From Candidatus Gastranaerophilales bacterium (GTDB taxonomy: Bacteria > Cyanobacteriota > Vampirovibrionia > Gastranaerophilales > Gastranaerophilaceae), in NCBI GenBank assembly GCA_947585605.1, contig CANPXC010000006.1:1-32101 (forward strand): a DNA stretch of 32,101 bases. Direction: 5' to 3'. Each line of letters starts with the position of its first letter. Positions within the stretch are counted from its first letter, which is position 1. The notes below the pieces were generated by a model, which had not been told where the DNA came from, searched no databases, and saw only the letters and a list, made by a program, of their open reading frames with translations. Below, piece by piece: positions 6,579-16,006 of the stretch. Both the position numbers and the translations under genes were made by a program.

Positions 6579-9032
6579 TTATCTGTAGCTTATTGTTTGG
6601 AACTTCTTCATTAATCCGGTTTTTATATTAGAAATTTCCTTATCTATTATTTCATCAGTAAGAGTTGCTTCTTCATCCTGAAGCGTAATTCTGTATGCAA
6701 GGCTCTTATAGCCTTCTTGAATATGCTCGCCTTCATATATATCAAATAAATTTGCACCCTTAACTATTTTACTGTCAGCACATTTCTTAAATGCCAGCAT
6801 TATTTCCTCGTTTGTTACATTCTTTTCTATAGAGAATGATATATCTCTTTGAACTTCAGGAAATTGTGCAAGCGGTTTGAATTTTGCAGTTTTATTATTA
6901 GCGGCTTGAAGTAATTTACCAAGATTTATTTCAAACAAAAATATATCTTGATTAATTTTCAGTTTATCTTTAAATATAGGATAAATTTCACCAAAATATC
7001 CGATTATCTCGGGTGTCTTTCCTAAAAGTTTGACTTTCGCGCTTCTTCCCGGGTGTAAGTAGCTGCAATCGTCTGCGGGTGATAATTTTACCCTCGATGA
7101 TATGTTTAGAAGTTCAAATAAACTTTCCAATATGCCTTTTACAAAATAGAAATCAGTTTTATTTTGTTTCTTCCACAAGTTTTGATTAGTATCACCCGTT
7201 ATTACACCCGATAGTGTCAAATTTTCTTCAACACCGCTGTCTGTTTGCGTTGCAGGTGATTTTATAAAATATGTTTTTCCTATTTCATAAAGCCAAACAT
7301 TTTTTTGACCGTTATCAAAATTTGATTTTAAAGTTGAAAGTATGTTAGCAATTAATGTTTGTCTGAGCATTGTATGCTCATCCGACTGCGGATTTTGTAC
7401 AAATACCGCCTGTTCTTTGTTATAGGTCAAGCCGAATTGATTTAATAACGGTTCACCAATTAATGATGAAGTCATGGCTTCATTAAAACCGCAGCCTAAA
7501 AACAAATCATTAATTTTTTTCAACAGTTTTGCTTCATTTGATATTTCAGGTGAACACGTCTTATTGGGAAGTTTAGGTTCAATTTTATTATAGCCGTATA
7601 TTCTTGCTATTTCTTCTATTAAATCAACTTCTTGTTTAACATCGTTAATTCTGAAAGAAGGTATTTTAAATTTAGCAGCGGCAGGATTTTTTCCCACTAA
7701 TTTAAACCCTAAATTTTCAAGAATATTTATACATGTTTCAGCGTCAATATCACTGCCAAGAATACGTTTTACTTGAGCATATCTTAAAGTAATTTCTTCA
7801 TCCGGCAGTTTATTATTTCCTGTTTCCGCAATACCGTCAACTTTTGCGTCAGCATATTTTATGAGTAATTCTATTGCCCGAAGAAGTGCAGGTTTTGTTG
7901 CTTCGATGTCAACTCCTCTTTCAAATCTTGCGCAAGCTTCGCTTCTGTAGCCGATACTTCTTGAATTTTTTCTGTTTGTATGAGGGGTAAAATATGCAGA
8001 TTCAAGAACTATATTTTTTGTATTGTCGTCAATCTCTGAATTTTCGCCGCCGAATACTCCTGCAATACATACGCCCTTTTCTTTTGTAGCGCATAAAACA
8101 GAATCATTATTAAGAGTTCTTTCAACACCGTCAAGGGTTGTAAGTTTTTCACCTTCTTTTGCTCTTCTTACGCATATATAACCGTTTAATTTGTCTTTGT
8201 CGAAGGCATGCAGAGGCTGACCGTATTCGAGTAATACGTAATTTGTTATATCTACTACATTATTGATTGAACGTATTCCCGATACTTCAAGTCTTCGTTT
8301 CATCCAAAGCGGTGACGGCTTTATTTTTACATCATTTAAAATCCCTGCGGAATAATAACAGCAAGTATCTTTATCTATAATTTCCACTTTAAACTTGTCT
8401 GTTGCTGGATAATTAGCATTATCATTTTTTGCTATATTTAATTTTTTGTTAAATAGTGAAGCAATCTCTCTTGCAACGCCGATAACAGACATTTCATCCC
8501 CTCTGTTTGGCGTCGGAGATACATCTATAACCGTATCTTCTTTTATATTTAACAAATCTTCCAGTTTTGTTCCTAATTTTATATCGTCATAAATCCTGTT
8601 AAGTATTAATATTCCGTCTTCATCCTGCATTTTTTCAAGTCCGAGTTCATCTTGAGAACATAACATTCCTTGAGATACAACTCCTCTGATAACAGCAGGA
8701 GTAAGCTCATACGCCTCGCCCGTTTTCCTTGAAAGCACGATTGAGCCTACTGAAGCATAAGGAATTATCTGACCCTCTTTTATATTTTGAGCGCCGCATA
8801 CAACCGTTTTTACTTCTGTTCCTAAATCTACATCCACTAAATGCAGCTTATCTGCGTTCGGGTGCTGTTTTATTTCTTTAATTTGTGCTGTTATTATATT
8901 TGTAAACTTTGCACCTTCTTTAATAACTTCTTCAACCTCTAAACCGCTCATTGTAAGCTCATGTACAATTTGTTCCACGGTTAAATCACTGATATCTACA
9001 AATTCATTCAACCATTCTAATGATATTTTCAT
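6579..9032 (-). CDS. pheT: Phenylalanine--tRNA ligase beta subunit
   Basis: Beta chain of the (alpha-beta)2 PheRS that charges tRNA-Phe. The 817 residues carry an N-terminal tRNA-binding OB domain (about 40-150; HPNADKLHLVDVDLG and VVCGAQNI), the B3/4 editing domain (including HAFDKDKL and EGEKLTTLDGVER), the B5 domain, the catalytic-like core and a C-terminal anticodon-binding FDX-ACB domain (QFPEVQRDISFSI ... LTDEIIDKEI). I placed the start at ATG 9032 (MKISLEWLNEF), where the family begins and GAGGG lies 7 bases upstream; a frame extending to 9089 adds 19 residues that overlap the upstream gene and is not needed. No pheS is adjacent; separate pheS and pheT loci are typical of cyanobacteria. 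It may be transcribed with the membrane protein upstream (34-base gap) and ends at a strong terminator. Confidence 0.97.
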   Translation of the reverse strand: MKISLEWLNEFVDISDLTVEQIVHELTMSGLEVEEVIKEGAKFTNIITAQIKEIKQHPNADKLHLVDVDLGTEVKTVVCGAQNIKEGQIIPYASVGSIVLSRKTGEAYELTPAVIRGVVSQGMLCSQDELGLEKMQDEDGILILNRIYDDIKLGTKLEDLLNIKEDTVIDVSPTPNRGDEMSVIGVAREIASLFNKKLNIAKNDNANYPATDKFKVEIIDKDTCCYYSAGILNDVKIKPSPLWMKRRLEVSGIRSINNVVDITNYVLLEYGQPLHAFDKDKLNGYICVRRAKEGEKLTTLDGVERTLNNDSVLCATKEKGVCIAGVFGGENSEIDDNTKNIVLESAYFTPHTNRKNSRSIGYRSEACARFERGVDIEATKPALLRAIELLIKYADAKVDGIAETGNNKLPDEEITLRYAQVKRILGSDIDAETCINILENLGFKLVGKNPAAAKFKIPSFRINDVKQEVDLIEEIARIYGYNKIEPKLPNKTCSPEISNEAKLLKKINDLFLGCGFNEAMTSSLIGEPLLNQFGLTYNKEQAVFVQNPQSDEHTMLRQTLIANILSTLKSNFDNGQKNVWLYEIGKTYFIKSPATQTDSGVEENLTLSGVITGDTNQNLWKKQNKTDFYFVKGILESLFELLNISSRVKLSPADDCSYLHPGRSAKVKLLGKTPEIIGYFGEIYPIFKDKLKINQDIFLFEINLGKLLQAANNKTAKFKPLAQFPEVQRDISFSIEKNVTNEEIMLAFKKCADSKIVKGANLFDIYEGEHIQEGYKSLAYRITLQDEEATLTDEIIDKEISNIKTGLMKKFQTISYR

Positions 9033-9066
9033 TTTAAATCCCTCTTTAATATATAGTTTTATTCTA

Positions 9067-11553
9067 TTATAAAGATATTTTAATGTCATCAGAAGATTTT
9101 CGCTTGTAAAATCTTACTTCTTTAATGCCCTTTATAGGTTTATTTGTTTTGATTGTAATTGTTTTAATTGACTTATTTAAAAGCCATGAGGGAAAATTAT
9201 CCGTGGGTATTAATATATTAGCACCAATTTTGGTATCACATTGTATTTGTGATTTTGAATTATTTATTTCTATTGAATAATGCCTATTTTTATGGGGATT
9301 TTCCGCTGAAATGTAAATTAAATCAGTTTCATCTCCGTTTATCGGTGAATTAAATATTATTTCCAGTTCATTATCGCTTATTTTATTCAGCGTAAATTCT
9401 TTTTTTATTTCGTATACCGGGAGTGTATTAATTGAGTTTGCCCATACTTCAGGCAGATATTTTAAATCATACTTCCCGAGAATTTTATCCATTTTCACTA
9501 AATCATCTTCTGAATATTTAGCGTTCTTTGATTTTATTAAGTATGAAATGTTGTAATCGTTCTTAAATTCGTATTCTCCGGACAAAATTAAATATCTGTA
9601 TATCGGATTTATTCTTATTGACGGTTTTATATTATCCGTAAAGCTTGAAAAATCGACATTTATTATTACAATTTCAGGTTTATTTTTTATTATTTTTTCA
9701 AGCATTTTTAATGATTGATTTGTCGATATCATATTATAAAAAGAAGTAAACATAATCGGAATTCTCTTATTTAGATACATATAGAGCATTCCGTTATTTG
9801 TTAAATCAAGAATGGTATCATCTTTTTTTTCATTTTCATCAACAAATTTTTTAATTTCCTCTTTTTGTTTTTTTTCTAAATACGGAATTTTAATATTACC
9901 GACGTTTTCCAGGCTTGTTTTATTCATATTTTCATTAAAACTATACTTATATACGGGTTTAAATATCAGAAAATTAATAAAAGTATAAATTATTATTGCT
10001 ATCATGATAATTTGAAAAATAAATTTTATTATATTATCTGTGCTTTTAGGGAATTTTAAGCAAATGTAATACGGAATAACAACTGCAATATTTGATAAGG
10101 ATATTTGTGAAATTCTTGAATACAGTTCTCCGTCTATTCTTCCTAAAGTATAATTAAGTGAAATCAGCGGTATCAGCGAGAAAAATGCGTAAAATAATAT
10201 TCTTTTTGTTTTGTTTGTATCCGTAGTATAAGTATTGTTTGAATTAACTTCATCTGCAGACTTTTTCAGGTTATCCCCGTTAAAAACTTCATTTATAAGC
10301 TCCAAAATAAAAAATGGAACTGCTATTATGCTGAAAAGATTAATAAATACGGTTGTTAATGCGCCCAAATTCAGATTATATTGAGGAAAACAGTTCCCAA
10401 ATGCGTATATGTTGCCGGCTATGTAATCTTTTGAAAAATCAATATAATTTTTAATAAATTGAAGATTTTTTATTATAATAATAAAAATAATACCAGCAAT
10501 AGTAAGTAATTTAACTGCTTTGAACTTATTGTCTGATTTAATCAGCTTAAATAAGATATAACAAAATGCCGGAAATGCAGCTATCAGCTGAAAAGTTCCC
10601 ATTGTAGTCCAGGTCGTAATAAATATATATGAAATTAATATGTATAAAATAAGCCATAAAAAAGGTTTAGATAATATTTTATCTTTTAAAAAAAGTATGT
10701 AGCTTGAAAAAAAGATTAATGACATATGAGCTTCAAGCATAAATACTAATGAAGCGAAAATATAACAGCTTGAAAATACATATAAAGCCATAACGGATGA
10801 AGCCAAATACAGTAAATTACTAAAAAGTCTTTCGCCAAGTGTGAATGAATAAACCGTTAATTCATTAAAGAAAAATTTTCCAATAAAGCCGGGGATAATA
10901 TCGTAATATCCATGAACAAGCGCAATATCTTTGTAATACTGCAAATTAAACTTATTATGCATAAAAAATGCCGCAAATCTTTCTCCGTAGTGATGATCAT
11001 CCAACGGAGCATATTCAACATTATACGGCTGCAGAAAAATTAACAGTAATATCGGAGCTATTGCCCAAGGAGAAAATGATTTCCCTTTCCTTTTGTATAT
11101 GTCAAAGGCGGATATTGCCATTAAAATCAAGATTAATAAAACTAATTTTGGGTATATTTTGCCGTCGAACGGATGGAGAAAAACATATCCAATCAGCATT
11201 ACGTATTGGTACTTATATAATATTTTCTGAAAAGGCAGGGATATTGGTTTTACATTTAATAAAAAGTTCCTAATCTTTTCTGATTTTTCTTTTGAAAAAA
11301 TCAAAGATATTTTGTTAATCAGAGCATTTATTATCGGGAAAAGAGTGAAAAACAGCAGTAAATATAAAAAATAGAGTAAGATATCAAAAAATTTATTATA
11401 ATTTAAAAAAATTGAAGTTCCGCAATATAGGTCGGGTAAATTTGTGTAAAAAGTATATTCGGATAAATTATAATGGAGTAAAATGCAAATAAATAGTGCT
11501 GCAAGCATTGTTAAAAGTATACTTATAATATTATAATTTTTATAAATATGCAT
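9067..11553 (-). CDS. Large multi-pass membrane protein, GT-C glycosyltransferase-like
   Basis: An 828-residue protein with a hydrophobic N-terminal two-thirds (a dozen or so predicted helices from about residue 10 to 560) and a soluble C-terminal domain (about 560-828) containing a beta-rich segment. After several helices there is PLDDHHYGERF (183-193) with D185, D186 and E191, followed by KDIALVHGYYDIIPG (208-222). Acidic pairs in an outer loop followed by a 'HG' segment are typical of GT-C transferases that use lipid-phosphate sugars, so transfer of a sugar to an envelope polymer or lipid is plausible. I cannot name a family, and the donor and acceptor are unknown. ATG at 11553, AGGG 6 bases upstream, and a promoter with TTGTAA/TATACT immediately upstream. 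Its 3' end is 34 bases from pheT. Confidence 0.6.
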   Translation of the reverse strand: MHIYKNYNIISILLTMLAALFICILLHYNLSEYTFYTNLPDLYCGTSIFLNYNKFFDILLYFLYLLLFFTLFPIINALINKISLIFSKEKSEKIRNFLLNVKPISLPFQKILYKYQYVMLIGYVFLHPFDGKIYPKLVLLILILMAISAFDIYKRKGKSFSPWAIAPILLLIFLQPYNVEYAPLDDHHYGERFAAFFMHNKFNLQYYKDIALVHGYYDIIPGFIGKFFFNELTVYSFTLGERLFSNLLYLASSVMALYVFSSCYIFASLVFMLEAHMSLIFFSSYILFLKDKILSKPFLWLILYILISYIFITTWTTMGTFQLIAAFPAFCYILFKLIKSDNKFKAVKLLTIAGIIFIIIIKNLQFIKNYIDFSKDYIAGNIYAFGNCFPQYNLNLGALTTVFINLFSIIAVPFFILELINEVFNGDNLKKSADEVNSNNTYTTDTNKTKRILFYAFFSLIPLISLNYTLGRIDGELYSRISQISLSNIAVVIPYYICLKFPKSTDNIIKFIFQIIMIAIIIYTFINFLIFKPVYKYSFNENMNKTSLENVGNIKIPYLEKKQKEEIKKFVDENEKKDDTILDLTNNGMLYMYLNKRIPIMFTSFYNMISTNQSLKMLEKIIKNKPEIVIINVDFSSFTDNIKPSIRINPIYRYLILSGEYEFKNDYNISYLIKSKNAKYSEDDLVKMDKILGKYDLKYLPEVWANSINTLPVYEIKKEFTLNKISDNELEIIFNSPINGDETDLIYISAENPHKNRHYSIEINNSKSQIQCDTKIGANILIPTDNFPSWLLNKSIKTITIKTNKPIKGIKEVRFYKRKSSDDIKISL

Positions 11554-11575
11554 TATTATTATCCCTAACGATTTT

Positions 11576-11604
11576 AGTATACACAGTTGTTAAGTTTTTT
11601 ACAA
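11576..11604 (-). promoter_or_regulatory. Promoter for the GT-C-like gene (leftward)
   Basis: Minus strand TTGTAA (11604-11599), 17-base spacer, TATACT (11581-11576). The expected start near 11569 leaves a 15-16 base leader that retains the AGGG ribosome site. The -35 box overlaps the -35 box of the rightward promoter (11598-11603). Confidence 0.5.
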
Positions 11605-11626
11605 ATTTTGGCTAAAAAGATAAAAT
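11598..11626 (+). promoter_or_regulatory. Promoter for the adenylate cyclase gene, probably leaderless
   Basis: TTTACA (11598-11603), exactly 17-base spacer, TAAAAT (11621-11626); each is five of six to consensus. Only six bases separate the -10 from the ATG at 11633, so initiation at the usual distance falls on the A of the start codon. No Shine-Dalgarno precedes the ATG, consistent with a leaderless mRNA. Confidence 0.55.
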
Positions 11627-11632
11627 TATATT

Positions 11633-13597
11633 ATGAATAAAAATTTTACATCAAAACTGATATTGGTCATTGTGCTGTTCTTTATAACGGCATTAATGTA
11701 TGTGCTGTCATTAAATTATATTGATGACAAGGCTAATGATTTTTGTACAAAAATTATAACAAATGTTTTTAATAAAAAATCATCGGATAATGTCGTAATT
11801 GTTGCAATAGACAGTAAATCAACCGATAAAATCAAGTGGCCATGGCAGCGGGATTTATTTTCGGATATTTTTGATTATTTAGAATATTATGCCGGCGCTA
11901 AAGCAATAATTTTTCATAATTTAGTTTTGTATCCCGACTCATATTATCCGCAAAAGGATTTAATTTTCTATAATCACATAGCAAAAAATAAAAGACTTAT
12001 AAACAGCTATATATTGGTAAATTCAGCATTCGCGGGTGATGTTCTGCCGGGAGAATTTTTAAAAGAATTTGATAAAAAAAATAATTTAAATATAATCGAC
12101 AAAAGGCATAACAGTATTATTATTCCATATAAGGCAGTCATAAATTTACCAAAAGACTATCTGTTAAATGTAAACAATCTCGCCTCTTCTATTTTATCGG
12201 AGGATAAAGACGAAATATTAAGAAACTATATGCCGGTTGTTTTTTTGAACGATAAAATATACCCTTCAATAGCTCTCAGTGCATATTCTATGTATACGGG
12301 AATAAAAGATTTTGTGCTTTATGATGATTACTTATGTTCCTCAGATAATTGCAAAACCCTTAAAATTCCGATTAAAACACTCCAGACAAGAGATAGTCTC
12401 GGTAATACGATTGAAGGACTATACACAAAAATTGATTGGTATAAACCTCAGAGCGATTATTACATGCATAAAACATATTCCGCCATTGATGTTTTAGTTT
12501 CATATTATGATGTAAAACGAGGAAGTGTGCCTAAAATACCTTTTGAAGCCTTTAAAGATAAAATAGTCATTATTGGGCTTAATGCTGATAAAAGCGTTTG
12601 GGAACAGTTGAGCGAAACTCCGGTTATGTATAAACAAGCAGATATTGATGTACATGCTTCATTTATAAGCAATATGCTCGCTAATTCATTTCAAAAAAAT
12701 TCTCAGTTTGACGCTACTTTAATTATTACTGTTATATTTTCCATGTTTGTTATATTGGGATTTAGACGGTTTAAATATAATATGATTTTAGCAACTTCTC
12801 TTTCCGTATTATATTTTTCCTATTATTTAGTTCAATACAAATTAAAAATTATAATACCGCCCGTTACTCCAATTATAACGATTTATTTATCGGCGTTAAT
12901 GAAGCAATTGTATTCATTAATTACAATTGACAAAACGGTTGATATGATTAAGCGGGCAATGGGCAAATATGTTTCTAAAGATGTAATGAAAAGTGTTTTA
13001 TCAAATTTAGATAAATTAAAAGTCGGCGGTTCAAGAGCTGTTGTTACAATCTTGTTCGTTGATATAAGAAATTTCACGGGGATATCCGAAAATCTTTCTC
13101 CGCAAGATGTTACAATTGTACTTAATGAATATTTTTCTACGATTGAACCGATAATAGCAAAATATCACGGAATTATTAATAAATATATGGGTGATGGTGT
13201 TCTTGCCATATTCGGTGAACCGATAAAGCAAGAAAATCATGCAATAAATGCCGTTAAATGCGCTATGGATATTATGGAAGCAGTAAAACTTTTAAGAAGC
13301 AAATTTATTATGGAGGATAAGCCTAAAATAGAAATAGGAATAGGTATTAATACGGGTGAAGTGTTTGCGGGTAATATCGGTACGGATGAAAGGCTTGAAT
13401 ATACCGTAATTGGTGATAATGTTAACCTTGCATACAGAATTGAGTCTTACAACAGACTTTTAAAAACATCATTTTTAATAAGTCAATATACATACGATTA
13501 TGTTAAAGACTATGTTGATTGTGTTAAACTCAGTCAGGTCGATATTAAAGGTAAATCTAAACCGATAGATATTTATGAAGTTTTAAATATAAAATAA
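11633..13597 (+). CDS. CHASE2-domain adenylate cyclase (class III)
   Basis: Membrane sensor that should make cAMP. In 654 residues: an N-terminal transmembrane helix (about 8-27), a CHASE2 extracytoplasmic sensor (about 35-350; VVIVAIDSKS, WPWQR, KDKIVIIGLNADKS, DVHASFISNML), three membrane helices (about 360-425), a short linker and a class III cyclase domain (about 466-650). Catalytic residues are present: metal-binding D477 (FVDIRNFT) and D521 (YMGDG), N598 and R602 (GDNVNLAYRIE), and K517 plus T591, the Lys/Thr pair found in cyanobacterial ATP-specific cyclases. CHASE2-TM3-cyclase is a common cyanobacterial architecture. The ligand is unknown. recG starts 3 bases after the stop, so the two are probably co-transcribed. 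Confidence 0.92.
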   Translation: MNKNFTSKLILVIVLFFITALMYVLSLNYIDDKANDFCTKIITNVFNKKSSDNVVIVAIDSKSTDKIKWPWQRDLFSDIFDYLEYYAGAKAIIFHNLVLYPDSYYPQKDLIFYNHIAKNKRLINSYILVNSAFAGDVLPGEFLKEFDKKNNLNIIDKRHNSIIIPYKAVINLPKDYLLNVNNLASSILSEDKDEILRNYMPVVFLNDKIYPSIALSAYSMYTGIKDFVLYDDYLCSSDNCKTLKIPIKTLQTRDSLGNTIEGLYTKIDWYKPQSDYYMHKTYSAIDVLVSYYDVKRGSVPKIPFEAFKDKIVIIGLNADKSVWEQLSETPVMYKQADIDVHASFISNMLANSFQKNSQFDATLIITVIFSMFVILGFRRFKYNMILATSLSVLYFSYYLVQYKLKIIIPPVTPIITIYLSALMKQLYSLITIDKTVDMIKRAMGKYVSKDVMKSVLSNLDKLKVGGSRAVVTILFVDIRNFTGISENLSPQDVTIVLNEYFSTIEPIIAKYHGIINKYMGDGVLAIFGEPIKQENHAINAVKCAMDIMEAVKLLRSKFIMEDKPKIEIGIGINTGEVFAGNIGTDERLEYTVIGDNVNLAYRIESYNRLLKTSFLISQYTYDYVKDYVDCVKLSQVDIKGKSKPIDIYEVLNIK

Positions 13598-13600
13598 AAT

Positions 13601-16006
13601 ATGAGTGAAAATATATTAACTAAAGAAGAATTAGAGCATATTAAGCGCGCAATTGACGTCGAAGAAAAATATAAATACATTAATATTCACGGCCGTGAGT
13701 GCGTTTTTTCGGATTTCATTTTAAATAATTTAAGAGTTATTTATAAAAAGTCAAAAAAAAATGTTAAGTGGCTTCCTATTATTGAGGCTTTTGAACATTA
13801 TCCAATGGAAAATCCGCTTCAACGTAAGAAATCAGTTATAAGATTTATAAATCTCTTAAAAGAAGATTTAACAAAAACTGATAAAAACAACAATAATAAG
13901 CAGTTTAATAAAGATATTTATAATTCCGATGTTATTATGCTTAAAGGCGTCGGCCCAAAATTCGGATATCTGCTTAATAAACTCGGTATTTTCACCGTAT
14001 TTGATTTAATCAGCTATTACCCTAAAAAATATTTGGATTACTCATCAAGATGTACAATATCATCTTTAAAAGAAGGTATATCGGTTACTGTTTACGGGGT
14101 TATATCATCTCTTAAAACGTTTACCACAAACAAAAATTTAACAATAATAAAAGTCGGTATTTCTGATTCCACAGGAACTATTGAATTAAACTATTTTTAT
14201 AATAAACTCAACCGCTATTCAATAGAACGGTATAAATCTCAATTCCCTAAAGGTTCACCAATTATGGTGTCAGGTGTTGTGAAAAAAGATAATTATACCG
14301 GTAAATACACAATTGATAAACCACAGCACCAATTGGTAAGCGGTGATAATTTCGATAATGATAATTTAAACATGGGGAGAATTGTTCCCGTTTATCCGCT
14401 TGTTGAAAATCTTAATATTAAAGCTCTGCGTAAGGCCGTAAAAAATGCCGTAGATGAATATTCACATATGATTGAAAATATTTTACCGGATGAAATCATA
14501 AAAAAATACAATATGCCAGAGAAAAGAGAAGCAATAAAAACTATTCACTTTCCCTCAAATGAAGATGATTTGGAAGCTGCAAGATTTTCATTAATTTATG
14601 AAGAATTATTTTTGCTTCAGGTTAAATTATTCTTTTTGAAAGAGCGAAAAAAACATACATATAAAACTGTTTCGCTTGAAATAAAAAATGACGGACTTGT
14701 AAATAAATTCATAAAAAGTCTGCCTTTTGAACTGACCTCTGCGCAAAAACACGCAATCAATGAGATACTGAACGACATTAATAAAAATGAGCCTATGCAA
14801 AGGCTTCTTCAAGGAGATGTCGGAAGCGGAAAAACAGTTGTTGCGTGCATTATGCTTCTTGCCGCTATCGAAAATAATTTTCAAACGGCAATAATGGCTC
14901 CGACTGAAATTTTAGCACAGCAGCATTTCAATAATTTTGTTAAATGGCTGACCCCTTTTGGTATAAATGTTGCACTATTTACTTCTTCTAATTCTAAAAA
15001 GCTGAAAACTCAGCTGGAACGCGATTTAAGAAACGGTCAAATTAATATTGCAATCGGTACTCATTCATTAATTCAAGATAATATTGAATTTAAAAATCTT
15101 GGGGCAATTGTTATTGATGAACAGCACCGATTTGGCGTTAAGCAGAGAAATATATTAAAAAACAAAGCGGATATACCGCAAATGCTTACAATGACAGCAA
15201 CACCAATTCCGAGAAGCCTTGCTTTAACCGTTCATGGAGATTTGGATTTAACGGTTATTGACGAATTACCGAAGGGAAGAAAACCCGTAAAAACTGCCTT
15301 ATTGAAGCTTTCGCAAAGAAAACAGGCTCTTGATTTAATTAAAAATGAAGTGAAAAAAGGACATCAGGCTTATATTGTATTTCCGTTAATTGAAGAATCC
15401 GAAACATTATCCGCAAAAGCGGCAACAAAAGAAGCTAAAGAACTGCAGGAAGGATATTTCTCTGATTTAAAAGTCGGATTGCTCCACGGAAAAATGAAAA
15501 CTGACGAAAAAGACAAAATAATGTCGGATTTTAAAAATAAAATGTATGATGTACTTGTTGCCACTACGGTTGTTGAAGTAGGTGTCGATGTTCCTAATGC
15601 AACAGTTATTGTTATAGAAAATGCCGAACGTTTCGGTTTATCCCAATTACACCAGTTAAGAGGCAGAGTCGGAAGAAATTCACTTCAATCATATTGCATT
15701 CTTGTTTCTTCAACAAGAAATGAAGATACTCTGCACCGCCTGAATGTACTTGTACAAACAAATGACGGCTTTGTTATTGCGGAAAAAGATTTGGAAATAA
15801 GAGGTCCGGGTGAATTTTTAGGAGTTCGGCAAAGCGGTTTAGTCGAACTAAGACTTGCCGATTTGACAAGGGATTTACCTATTTTGGAAAAAGCCAGAGA
15901 GGACGCAAAAGAGTATCTCTGCTCTCATAATACGGATGAATTGCCAAAATCACTTTTGGATTATATAAAAAATCAATTGCCGAGTTCATCTGAGCTTACG
16001 AACTAA
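13601..16006 (+). CDS. recG: ATP-dependent DNA helicase RecG
   Basis: Superfamily 2 helicase that remodels stalled replication forks and branched DNA. The 801 residues have an N-terminal extension (about 1-105) of the kind seen in cyanobacterial and plant RecG, the wedge/OB domain (begins LKGVGPKFGYLLNKLGI), Walker A GDVGSGKT (about 403-411), Walker B DEQH (about 506-509), motif III MTATPIP and the C-terminal motifs ATTVVEVGVDVPNA, QLHQLRGRVGR and GPGEFLGVRQSG. All helicase motifs are intact. The ATG is 3 bases after the cyclase stop with no clear Shine-Dalgarno, suggesting coupling to the cyclase. Its 3' end overlaps the convergent glycosyltransferase by 3 bases. Confidence 0.97.
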   Translation: MSENILTKEELEHIKRAIDVEEKYKYINIHGRECVFSDFILNNLRVIYKKSKKNVKWLPIIEAFEHYPMENPLQRKKSVIRFINLLKEDLTKTDKNNNNKQFNKDIYNSDVIMLKGVGPKFGYLLNKLGIFTVFDLISYYPKKYLDYSSRCTISSLKEGISVTVYGVISSLKTFTTNKNLTIIKVGISDSTGTIELNYFYNKLNRYSIERYKSQFPKGSPIMVSGVVKKDNYTGKYTIDKPQHQLVSGDNFDNDNLNMGRIVPVYPLVENLNIKALRKAVKNAVDEYSHMIENILPDEIIKKYNMPEKREAIKTIHFPSNEDDLEAARFSLIYEELFLLQVKLFFLKERKKHTYKTVSLEIKNDGLVNKFIKSLPFELTSAQKHAINEILNDINKNEPMQRLLQGDVGSGKTVVACIMLLAAIENNFQTAIMAPTEILAQQHFNNFVKWLTPFGINVALFTSSNSKKLKTQLERDLRNGQINIAIGTHSLIQDNIEFKNLGAIVIDEQHRFGVKQRNILKNKADIPQMLTMTATPIPRSLALTVHGDLDLTVIDELPKGRKPVKTALLKLSQRKQALDLIKNEVKKGHQAYIVFPLIEESETLSAKAATKEAKELQEGYFSDLKVGLLHGKMKTDEKDKIMSDFKNKMYDVLVATTVVEVGVDVPNATVIVIENAERFGLSQLHQLRGRVGRNSLQSYCILVSSTRNEDTLHRLNVLVQTNDGFVIAEKDLEIRGPGEFLGVRQSGLVELRLADLTRDLPILEKAREDAKEYLCSHNTDELPKSLLDYIKNQLPSSSELTN

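Noticed and set aside
6579-9089. pheT start at 9089 (19 extra residues)
   Set aside because: The extension overlaps the upstream gene and lacks family similarity; ATG 9032 has a proper Shine-Dalgarno and begins with the family N-terminus.
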